This document shows positions 1-5,775 of a stretch of DNA of 5,775 nucleotides, one piece after another. The notes below the pieces were generated by a model. That model saw only the letters and a program-made list of their open reading frames with translations, was not told where the DNA came from and searched no databases. The stretch is from Chloroflexota bacterium. GTDB taxonomy: Bacteria; Chloroflexota; Anaerolineae; B4-G1. A program made the position numbers and the translations under genes. The stretch is taken from assembly GCA_030596915.1 (NCBI GenBank), contig JAUVSX010000224.1:1-5775 (forward strand), given 5' to 3'. Position 1 is the stretch's first letter; every line of letters starts with the position of its first letter.

Positions 1-922
1 GCATACAGAGGCGGCCGGGCGTGTGCCGGTTCGGGCGACCAACCAGAATCGCGACGCCGAGGATGAGGAGCACTGCCAGGGCAGCCCAGCCGCCGGAGCC
101 GAGATCGAACGTCAGCGCCGTCCACACTGAAGTCAGTAATCCCCAGGGCGTGACAGGCATGATCGTCTCTGCTGGAGCGGCCTGGAACATCCGGTCAAGC
201 AGGCCCCCTCCAGCGTAGAGCAGCCAAGGCACGAAGGCTATCACCGTGATCGCTCCGGCCAGCACAAGGCGAGTCCGCTTCCCGCGACTCACCAGCAGCC
301 CGTAGGCGTAGAGTCCGGCCAGCGCAAAGGCGCTGTAGTAGAAGGTATGCAAGGCGGCAGAGCCGGCCAGGAACAATCCGACCAGCGCCCAGTGCCGCTC
401 TTCATCGAGCCAGCACAAGAGCGCCCAGGTGGCCAGTAGGAGCCACAGGACCACCAGCGGATACATCCTCACGACCTGGGCGTAGTAGACGAGGCCTGGC
501 GCCAGCGCAGTGAGGCCTGCCGCCACAAGGGCCAATGAGCGGCGCTTCATCCACCGGTTCGCGACCTGGTACGCAACCGGAACGGTGAGCAGGCTGATCA
601 GAACCGGGAAGAAGCGGACGAGGTAGAGGTTGCGCCCCAATGCCAGCCAGGGCTTGAGCATCAGGTAGAAGAGCGGAGGATGGACCTCCCAGGAGGCGAT
701 TTCGATGATCTCAGCCGGCGAGAGGCTGGCGTGTGCGACTGACCACCCTTCATCCCATCGCATCAGCGGCCCGGCGAGCTGGTGCAAGCGGACCGCGAAC
801 GCGACCAGACAGATGGCCACGACCAAGGTCGCAGAGCCGATTCGTGCGAAGAGCGACGCTCGGACGGCATTGCGGGGGGCAGTGGGTCCCCCAGCGGCCA
901 CCGGGTCCACTGTGGCCGTCAT
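1..922 (-). CDS. GT39/PMT family membrane glycosyltransferase (3' end missing)
   Basis: The frame gives 307 residues with no stop before the left edge. It reads as the N-terminal half of a dolichyl-phosphate-mannose/polyprenyl-phosphate-sugar type glycosyltransferase. A basic, probably cytoplasmic N-terminus (1-30) precedes helix 1 (about 31-47). The first outer loop carries MRWDEGWS (54-61), with the acidic pair D57/E58 where GT-C enzymes place their catalytic Asp, and then HPPLFYLML (81-89), a hallmark of bacterial family 39. YYAQVVRMYPLVVLW (146-160) is the next conserved block. Further helices lie at about 104-119, 130-145, 155-171, 178-208, 219-236 and 277-294. Upstream codons back to the TGA of gene 2 lie in the same frame and contain no ATG, GTG or TTG, so ATG at 922 is the first possible start. 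The 42-base gap from gene 2 suggests co-transcription. Sugar and acceptor are unknown. Confidence 0.85.
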   Translation of the reverse strand, partial: MTATVDPVAAGGPTAPRNAVRASLFARIGSATLVVAICLVAFAVRLHQLAGPLMRWDEGWSVAHASLSPAEIIEIASWEVHPPLFYLMLKPWLALGRNLYLVRFFPVLISLLTVPVAYQVANRWMKRRSLALVAAGLTALAPGLVYYAQVVRMYPLVVLWLLLATWALLCWLDEERHWALVGLFLAGSAALHTFYYSAFALAGLYAYGLLVSRGKRTRLVLAGAITVIAFVPWLLYAGGGLLDRMFQAAPAETIMPVTPWGLLTSVWTALTFDLGSGGWAALAVLLILGVAILVGRPNRHTPGRLCM

Positions 923-929
923 CGGCCAC
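912..929 (-). promoter_or_regulatory. Perfect 7-bp hairpin with the gene 3 start codon in its loop
   Basis: On the transcript strand GTGGCCG (929-923) is followed by ATGA (922-919) and then CGGCCAC (918-912), its exact reverse complement. The AUG therefore sits in a four-base loop and the 3' half of the ribosome binding site lies in the stem. Six of seven pairs are G-C. No U tract follows, so it is not an intrinsic terminator. A role in translational control is inference; the 7-bp match itself is seen directly. Confidence 0.4.
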
Positions 930-932
930 CTC
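927..932 (-). promoter_or_regulatory. Ribosome binding site of gene 3
   Basis: GAGGTG lies 4 bases before ATG at 922 and is a good match to the Shine-Dalgarno consensus, though the spacing is slightly short. Its last three bases are also the first bases of the hairpin stem around the start codon. Confidence 0.55.
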
Positions 933-964
933 GCTCGGGGAGCCGGACTAACACGCCTGTCGCC

Positions 965-3900
965 TCATCTCACCTCGACGGCCTCTGCCAGGATCACCCA
1001 GTCATCGGCTACGCGCTCTCCATCCGGGCCGATAGCTCGGAGGCGGGTCATGGTTTGGTCGTAGAGGCCCACTGCCAATTGATACTCACCGCGAGGCAAA
1101 CCCGCAAGTGGTAGCGACACAACCTCGCTGATCACCTCCCGCGGGGACCACCAGGAGGTGGGATATGCGCCGCCCTGCGGCATCGCATCGCTCTGGGCGA
1201 CGACCTCGTGGGTGGCGGGATCGAACAGGTGGACGAAGACTGTGTAGTCGCCGGCCGGGGCCTGCAGCGCCTGCCAGTGTAGCGTCAGGTCGACGGCCTG
1301 GCCGTCCTGCTCAATGTCGTAACCAGCCAGCCGGATCTCCTCATCGAACTCAACCGCTGCGGGGTGCTGCAGTGGTGGAAGCGTGAACGACCTGGGCGGC
1401 CGGTTTGCCTCAAACGGCACAGCAAGAGGAAGGGAGAAGTCACCCAGGCGCGTCTGTCCAACCACCTCGCCGCTCGATACCTGGTATAGGATGACGTGCA
1501 GGTGGTAGCCGCCGCCCGGTACCAGATCGTCCGGAATCTCAAGGAGGTAGTGGTCGGATACCTGCTCGCCCGGACGCCACATACTGGTCGGAAGGAAGCC
1601 GTAGCCCGGCTGGGTATCGAAGGCGCTGAGGATATCGCCAGCGTCGTTCACAATCCGAAGCGAGATGCCGTAGTTGGTCGCCAGCGGATGCACCGAGGAC
1701 CAGCTCAGGTGCACAGAGAGCTGGTCCGGGCGAGGCTGCGCGATGGTGCTAGCGTGCAGGCGGATTGCCGGCCCGAAGGGAGCCAACACCGATGCTTCCC
1801 GGGGTAACGGTGGCCCCTGTGGTACCCGCACCGGCAGCAGGTAAAGAGGTCCCCGCGATCGGCCGCCTGGCGTCAGCGCGCGGAGCTCTCCCGCCTGGTC
1901 GAAGAGGCTCACTTCCACCAGGTACACTCCTCGGGCAATGTCCTCCGGCAGGGCGAGGGCCCAATCGGCGCGGCCCTCGGATACCTGTTGGGAGACCTCG
2001 GCAAACGGTTCCACCTCGTGGCGCAGGGCGGCGGGGGAGACGAGGCGGACCGTGGCGGTGGTGACATCGCTTGGCGCCGCCCAGCTCAGCCGGACCGTGA
2101 GCGGGTCGCCGGGCGCCAACTCCTCCGCTGAGAGGGTATATGACTCGAGTCGCGCCCCCCCGGCGAAGCTCACGCCTCCGGGATTGTGGTGGAGGTAGGG
2201 CATCTGGTGGAAGTCCATCGTGAGGCCGGCGTCGTGATCCGCGACGGCTGTCGGAATCAAGAGAAGCATCAGAACCGGAAGCGAGGCGATTCCCACATAC
2301 CGAGCCGCGAGTTTCCAGCGGATTTCGCGGCGAGCGATGATCAGCGCAACAACCACGGCGATGAAGGCGAGGAGGGACGCGACCTCACCACCGATCCTCG
2401 CCGGAGTGCGGGTCAAGCGGAGGGTGACGCGATGTTCTCCCGGCGGCACTTCCACGGCCAGGTAGCCAGAGCCTTCGACAGGCCACACATCAGTGCGAAC
2501 GCTGTCCACCTGCGCCGTCCATCCAGGCCAGTAGAATACAGGAAAGGCGATAGCGCCGCCATTGCCGCCGACCTGCCACTCCTGGGTCGTTGGGCGCCTC
2601 GCAACGCTGCGCGCCTCAAGTTCTGCACCCGCCAACGCAATCGCCCGAGCCGGCTCTCCTGGCTGGACTAGCGCGTCTGACGTGAAAGGGCGCGGAACGG
2701 CATCGCTGGGCAGCCACTCGTAGCGGATCGTCGTCCCGATGTTCTGGGTGAAGAGCTCGTATAGCTGCAGGCGCTCGGTTGTCACGTCATCTGGCCCAAT
2801 GGGCAGCCTGTCGGGGTTCAGTGGCACGAGCACGCTAGCCACGAGGATGGTGGCTGCGGGCAAGCCAACCCACAGCGCTCGTCTGCCCTGCGGCACGAGG
2901 GCGGCGACGGCTGCCGCCGCAAAGAGCGCCTGGACGGAGAGGAAGCGCCACGGAAACTGCGTCATCGGCAGGAGGGGCAGGTGGTCCCAGAGCAATCTGG
3001 TGAGGGGAGTGATCATCAGGGTCGAGAGGAGCAGGCCAAGAAGGATGAACCCCCGGCCGCGCCTCTGCGTGCCCGTCTGGGTCCTACGACGATAGATGCC
3101 ACCTGCCAGCGCTACCGCCCCGAGCAAGGCAAAGAGCGCCTGCGCCAGCCCCATGGCGAACGGTGAGTCGCGGCCGGGGGCGGTGCTGTAGTTGAAGAGC
3201 AGGCCACGTTGTACCAGGTCAGTCGTGCGGAAGTGTTGGGAGTGGTGGAAGTAGTCGGCGGTGAGCGTCTGTGCTTGCACGAGGTCCGTTTCCGCGAGAG
3301 CTGGGACCCAAACCCAGGCCGAGAGCAGCAACCCGAATCCCAATGCCACGGACCCAGTTGTCAGTACGTAGCGCCATCTGTCGGGCCGGCGCATGAGCAG
3401 CGCCAGCAGATAGAGTAGTACGAAGGGGGTGAAGATGAAGGCCGAGATGTTGTGGGTCATAATCAGACCGGCGTATGCCAGCGCAGGCCATATCCACGCT
3501 GCCGTGAATGGCAGGCTGTACGGTCCGATCTGTACCCTGGACCATTTCCCATCCAGAAGCTTGTCGAGGCCCCAGAGGATGAGCGGATAGAAGGCGAAGG
3601 CGAAGAATTCAGAAAGGGAGTCGCCGCGGACATATACGTTGACAAGGTGAAACGGAGCGACGGTGTAGGCCACCGCCGACAGCCAAGCGGCCCAGCGGCT
3701 CCAGGACAGCCGCCGCATCCAGCCGTACATGGCTACCGCCGACGCCAGGAAGCCCAGCGTCTGGACGGCCTTGAGCGCCGTCAGAAGATCCAAGCCGGCT
3801 ATCTCAAGTACGCCCGCGAGATAGAAGGGCAACGCCGAGTAGTAGTTGTAGAATGGGAAGCCGAACCCGTAAGCGCCGTCCCCCATCCATCGCGCCGGGA

Positions 3901-4072
3901 ACACGCCCGCCCGCAGGTTGGCCACCAACTGGTGCGTGCGCTGGAGCAAGAACGGACTGTCGCCGCCGCCGCGTGTGTTGACCATCCCGGGCCCCCACAA
4001 CGGCGCAGCTACGGCCAGTGCCACGAGCACCAGGGTCGCGAGTGCTAGCCGGTCCTTCATCGTGCGCGCCAT
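965..4072 (-). CDS. PTPS_related/YfhO-like polytopic membrane protein with three C-terminal beta-rich modules
   Basis: Complete 1035-residue membrane protein, probably a GT-C-type glycosyltransferase or glycan-handling protein; activity unproven. The N-terminal core matches the family Pfam calls PTPS_related (PF10131). It has a first helix at 9-29, then D38 in the first outer loop, FPARW (58-62), FPFYNYYSALPFYL (72-85), YVRGDSLSE (147-155), THNISAF (206-212) and QFPWRFL (372-378). About 12 hydrophobic segments lie before residue 420. Residues 418-555 form a soluble loop with YE...GTT..YEWLP (438-455) and FYWPGW (513-518), a YfhO-like feature. Two more helices follow at about 562-580 and 590-610. 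The rest, probably extracytoplasmic, contains beta-rich modules at 636-750, 766-886 and 907-1034. ATG at 4072 is chosen because a purine-rich site lies upstream; ATG at 4060 (Met5) is possible but badly spaced. Despite the family name, no pterin synthase catalytic domain is seen. Confidence 0.88.
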   Translation of the reverse strand: MARTMKDRLALATLVLVALAVAAPLWGPGMVNTRGGGDSPFLLQRTHQLVANLRAGVFPARWMGDGAYGFGFPFYNYYSALPFYLAGVLEIAGLDLLTALKAVQTLGFLASAVAMYGWMRRLSWSRWAAWLSAVAYTVAPFHLVNVYVRGDSLSEFFAFAFYPLILWGLDKLLDGKWSRVQIGPYSLPFTAAWIWPALAYAGLIMTHNISAFIFTPFVLLYLLALLMRRPDRWRYVLTTGSVALGFGLLLSAWVWVPALAETDLVQAQTLTADYFHHSQHFRTTDLVQRGLLFNYSTAPGRDSPFAMGLAQALFALLGAVALAGGIYRRRTQTGTQRRGRGFILLGLLLSTLMITPLTRLLWDHLPLLPMTQFPWRFLSVQALFAAAAVAALVPQGRRALWVGLPAATILVASVLVPLNPDRLPIGPDDVTTERLQLYELFTQNIGTTIRYEWLPSDAVPRPFTSDALVQPGEPARAIALAGAELEARSVARRPTTQEWQVGGNGGAIAFPVFYWPGWTAQVDSVRTDVWPVEGSGYLAVEVPPGEHRVTLRLTRTPARIGGEVASLLAFIAVVVALIIARREIRWKLAARYVGIASLPVLMLLLIPTAVADHDAGLTMDFHQMPYLHHNPGGVSFAGGARLESYTLSAEELAPGDPLTVRLSWAAPSDVTTATVRLVSPAALRHEVEPFAEVSQQVSEGRADWALALPEDIARGVYLVEVSLFDQAGELRALTPGGRSRGPLYLLPVRVPQGPPLPREASVLAPFGPAIRLHASTIAQPRPDQLSVHLSWSSVHPLATNYGISLRIVNDAGDILSAFDTQPGYGFLPTSMWRPGEQVSDHYLLEIPDDLVPGGGYHLHVILYQVSSGEVVGQTRLGDFSLPLAVPFEANRPPRSFTLPPLQHPAAVEFDEEIRLAGYDIEQDGQAVDLTLHWQALQAPAGDYTVFVHLFDPATHEVVAQSDAMPQGGAYPTSWWSPREVISEVVSLPLAGLPRGEYQLAVGLYDQTMTRLRAIGPDGERVADDWVILAEAVEVR
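971..1354 (-). other. Beta-rich module 3 of gene 2
   Basis: Residues 907-1034, ending at the C-terminus. Landmarks are LHWQAL (931-936), DYTVFVHLFD (942-951), AYPTSWWSPRE (969-979), GEYQLAVGLYD (995-1005) and a closing DDWV (1023-1026). This copy is the closest match to the module that ends gene 1. Confidence 0.65.
1415..1777 (-). other. Beta-rich module 2 of gene 2
   Basis: Residues 766-886. It contains LSVHLSWSS (785-793), a DYTVF-equivalent segment NYGISLRIVND (800-810), the loop FLPTSMWRPGEQVSDHYLLE (826-845) and GGYHLHVILYQ (854-864). The order and spacing match module 3. Confidence 0.6.
1823..2167 (-). other. Beta-rich module 1 of gene 2 (degenerate)
   Basis: Residues 636-750. It keeps the opening strands (LTVRLSWAAP, 658-667) and the late GVYLVEVSLFDQAGELR segment (715-731). 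It lacks the YPT..W.PGE loop found in the other copies, so it is the most divergent of the set. Confidence 0.5.
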
Positions 4073-4078
4073 GCCAGT

Positions 4079-5775
4079 TCAGCCCCCTACGGGCACCTCG
4101 ATCCAGTCGGCCGCGGGATTGCCTGCCTCGTCGAGAAGGTGCAGCACCGCTCCGGTCTCGGGCTGCCAGAAGCCGAACCGGAGCACGTCACGGCCTGGTA
4201 TTGGGCCACCGACACCTTCCACGAAGTGATCATCGTTGACGATGTCTCCGGGCTGCCAGTCGCCCGTAGGGTAGTATCCGTGGGCTGCGTGGGAATCCGC
4301 CTGGGCGATGGGTTCGCCGTCCCTCAGGTAATGGAGGAACACAGTGTAATCATCGGGCAGCGGCGCGGTAGCCCGCCAGCGCAGCCGAACCCGGACGCCA
4401 TCGCCCGCCGGTGTAACGGTCGCTCCCAGATACTCGACACCGCCGGACAGGTGGGCAAGGGCTGGGATGGCCGGGTCGGGCGTGGCGCCGTAGAACGCCA
4501 CGTAGGTCGTGTAGGGCTGGGTGTCGCGGTCGCCCTGTGAGGGAGCACCGACCTCAACTGTCAGCTCGCGTGGCGCTGGCAGGACAGAAAGTACCCACTT
4601 CCAGTCAGCGTAGGGCCACGCGAAAGCTGCTACAGCATCCTGGCCCGCCTCTCCTTCAGTCCCTACGATGATCGCGTCTGGTGCAGCTATGAGAAACCGC
4701 ACCTGGGGCCAGTCCGCCCACAGCTTCGGGTCAAGATAGACGCGCCGGTCCGCAGGATCGCCGTGCTGCATCTGCTCCCCATCCCATCCCTCTCCCAGGA
4801 AGCCATTGACGCGGCCGGCAAGGATCGTTGCACCCTCCTCGAACCAGTAGCCCGTGTACGGGTGGTGGGCATACTCGCCGAAATAGGCCCAGGCGGTGCA
4901 CCCCAGACCGAAGAGGATCGGGACGGCGACAAGCGTCGGCAACAAGAAGCGCGCAATCCTGGTCCTTGAACTGGGTGTTGTGGCCAGTGTTCGTCGCGAT
5001 AGTAGGCGCCGCGCACGCTCAAGTAGCCAATCCAGTCCCATCGCAGGCAGCAGGGTGGCAACCGGCAGCACGCCCACGGCTCTCAGGAAGTGGGGCGCAT
5101 CCTCCGCCAGCAAGGTGGGGAGAAGCATCACGGCTGTCCAGATGACAACGAATGCTGCACTCACGTTTCGCCCGAACTGGCGCAATCCGACCACAAGGCC
5201 CACAATGAACGCGGCCCCCAGCAGCGGGTCGAAGACGGGCCTCCAGGGAACGTTGTGCCGCCAGATGCGGTCCCCTCGCACGAAGAACATGCCCAACGTG
5301 CGCAGAACGTGCGCACCCAGGGTGCCCCACGGGTCGCCTCCGTGGATCGCCGCGCTGAAGACCGATACCTGCTCCGGCCGGCCGAGCACGATCTCGGGGA
5401 ATCGCAGCGTGTAGCCGATCAGCGGGAGAAGTGTCACCAGAGCAGCGAGTATCGCAAGGCCGACGCCACGCCAGAGCCGCTGCCCGAGCGGCGACCGCGG
5501 GCTACGGACGGCGGGTCGGGCCAACCACGTGTAGAGCGCGAAGATGCCCAGCGCAACGGGCGTTACGCGGGCGGCGGAGTAGGTGTAGGCTGAAAGGCCG
5601 TACAGGATGCCCGCCGCGACCCAGTGAGACCAACGACCGGTTCTTACCCCTCGGGCTCCCTGCCAAACCGCCAGCGCAATGAACAAGGGGAGCAGGACAG
5701 CCCGGAAACCCACCCGGCTAAGGTGCACGTGCCAGAGCGTAACGGACAGCACCGCAGCGGCGAGCAACCCCACGC
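4079..5775 (-). CDS. GT39/PMT-like membrane glycosyltransferase with C-terminal beta-rich module (5' end missing)
   Basis: This is a probable inner-membrane glycosyltransferase of the GT-C fold, using a lipid-linked sugar on the extracytoplasmic side. Residues are numbered from the first complete codon (5773). Residues 15-32 hold HVHLSRVGFRAVLLPLF, and 59-75 the GLSAYTYSAAR..P pattern, both typical of the middle of family 39 proteins. Hydrophobic helices follow at about 104-122, 184-198, 205-222 and 275-295. EDAPHFLRAVGVLP (224-237) is the usual late-loop motif. A soluble region begins near 297 (YFGEYAHHP) and ends in a beta-rich module at 446-562. The frame is open to the window edge. The GTG at 5773 is not a credible start, because the protein would begin mid-core and lack the first-loop acidic motif; roughly the first 100-150 residues are probably outside the window (inference). 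Gene 2 starts 6 bases after the stop. The sugar and acceptor are unknown. Confidence 0.85.
   Translation of the reverse strand, partial: VGLLAAAVLSVTLWHVHLSRVGFRAVLLPLFIALAVWQGARGVRTGRWSHWVAAGILYGLSAYTYSAARVTPVALGIFALYTWLARPAVRSPRSPLGQRLWRGVGLAILAALVTLLPLIGYTLRFPEIVLGRPEQVSVFSAAIHGGDPWGTLGAHVLRTLGMFFVRGDRIWRHNVPWRPVFDPLLGAAFIVGLVVGLRQFGRNVSAAFVVIWTAVMLLPTLLAEDAPHFLRAVGVLPVATLLPAMGLDWLLERARRLLSRRTLATTPSSRTRIARFLLPTLVAVPILFGLGCTAWAYFGEYAHHPYTGYWFEEGATILAGRVNGFLGEGWDGEQMQHGDPADRRVYLDPKLWADWPQVRFLIAAPDAIIVGTEGEAGQDAVAAFAWPYADWKWVLSVLPAPRELTVEVGAPSQGDRDTQPYTTYVAFYGATPDPAIPALAHLSGGVEYLGATVTPAGDGVRVRLRWRATAPLPDDYTVFLHYLRDGEPIAQADSHAAHGYYPTGDWQPGDIVNDDHFVEGVGGPIPGRDVLRFGFWQPETGAVLHLLDEAGNPAADWIEVPVGG
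4083..4088 (-). promoter_or_regulatory. Ribosome binding site of gene 2
   Basis: AGGGGG lies within the last codons of gene 1, 10 bases before ATG at 4072 and across the gene 1 stop codon. It is an imperfect match to AGGAGG. Its position favours Met1 over Met5 and suggests that translation of gene 2 is coupled to termination of gene 1. Confidence 0.45.
4088..4438 (-). other. C-terminal beta-rich module of gene 1
   Basis: Residues 446-562 of the visible protein. Key landmarks are LRWRA (464-468), DDYTVFLHYL (474-483), GYYPTGDWQPGD (499-510) and a closing DW.EVPV. Alternating hydrophobic residues and the lack of membrane helices suggest a beta sandwich. The same landmarks recur at the end of the neighbouring gene. 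A role in binding a glycan or acceptor is inference only. Confidence 0.65.
4438..5773 (-). other. GT-C membrane core and soluble linker of gene 1
   Basis: This is the visible part of the membrane core (residues 1-295) plus a soluble stretch (296-445) between the last helix and the C-terminal module. The stretch holds the YFGEYAHHPYTGYW block (297-310) seen after the last helix in many long bacterial GT39 proteins, then YLDPKLWADWPQVRFLIAAP (346-365), which looks like alternating beta strands and helices. I do not recognise a named domain for 346-440. Confidence 0.5.

Noticed and set aside
912..929. Hairpin as an intrinsic terminator after gene 2
   Set aside because: No U-rich tract follows the stem, and the start codon of a well-supported gene lies in the loop.
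923..964. Promoter between genes 2 and 3
   Set aside because: The 42 bases are GC-rich, with no convincing -10/-35 pair, and are too short to hold a full promoter and leader.
2186..3095. Plus-strand open frames such as 2186-2671 and 2739-3095
   Set aside because: They lie antisense to the well-supported 1035-residue gene. Their products are rich in Arg, Pro and Ala with no recognisable motif, as expected of shadow frames in GC-rich DNA.
3452..4048. 198-residue plus-strand open frame
   Set aside because: It is antisense to the most conserved part of gene 2 (the first-loop and YVRG regions). The product is low-complexity and hydrophilic with no family resemblance.
4896..5593. Plus-strand open frames of 172 and 167 residues
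   Set aside because: They overlap each other in different frames and lie antisense to the membrane core of gene 1, whose GT39 motifs are clear.
5771..5773. GTG as the start codon of gene 1
   Set aside because: The reading frame is open to the window edge, and the visible protein begins inside the membrane core at a block normally well over 100 residues from the N-terminus.

Overview
The window is GC-rich, densely coding DNA with three tandem genes, all on the minus strand, so they read from right to left. All three encode large multi-spanning membrane proteins of the GT-C type: glycosyltransferases or glycosyltransferase-like proteins thought to use lipid-linked sugars and act on the outer face of the membrane. 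Long inner-membrane glycosyltransferases with C-terminal beta-rich modules, and PTPS_related/YfhO-like proteins beside family 39 glycosyltransferases, resemble what I know from Chloroflexota (Thermomicrobia, Anaerolineae and relatives). This assignment rests on family resemblance only; no marker gene is present.

Layout in transcription order: (1) 5775-4079, the C-terminal part of a GT39/PMT-like protein whose start lies outside the window, ending in a beta-rich module. (2) 4072-965, a complete 1035-residue protein with a PTPS_related/YfhO-like polytopic core followed by three tandem beta-rich modules related to the one ending gene 1. (3) 922-1, the N-terminal 307 residues of a second GT39/PMT glycosyltransferase, running off the left edge without a stop. 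The gaps are 6 and 42 bases, with no visible terminator or promoter, so the genes look like one operon with probable translational coupling.

The inferred joint role is transfer of sugars from polyprenyl-phosphate donors to a surface glycan, lipid or protein. Substrate and product cannot be read from the sequence. The two observations most worth checking are the module shared by two neighbours with different catalytic cores, and a perfect 7-bp hairpin that places the start codon of gene 3 in its tetraloop and part of the ribosome binding site in its stem. No RNA gene, mobile element, CRISPR array or clearly novel system was found.
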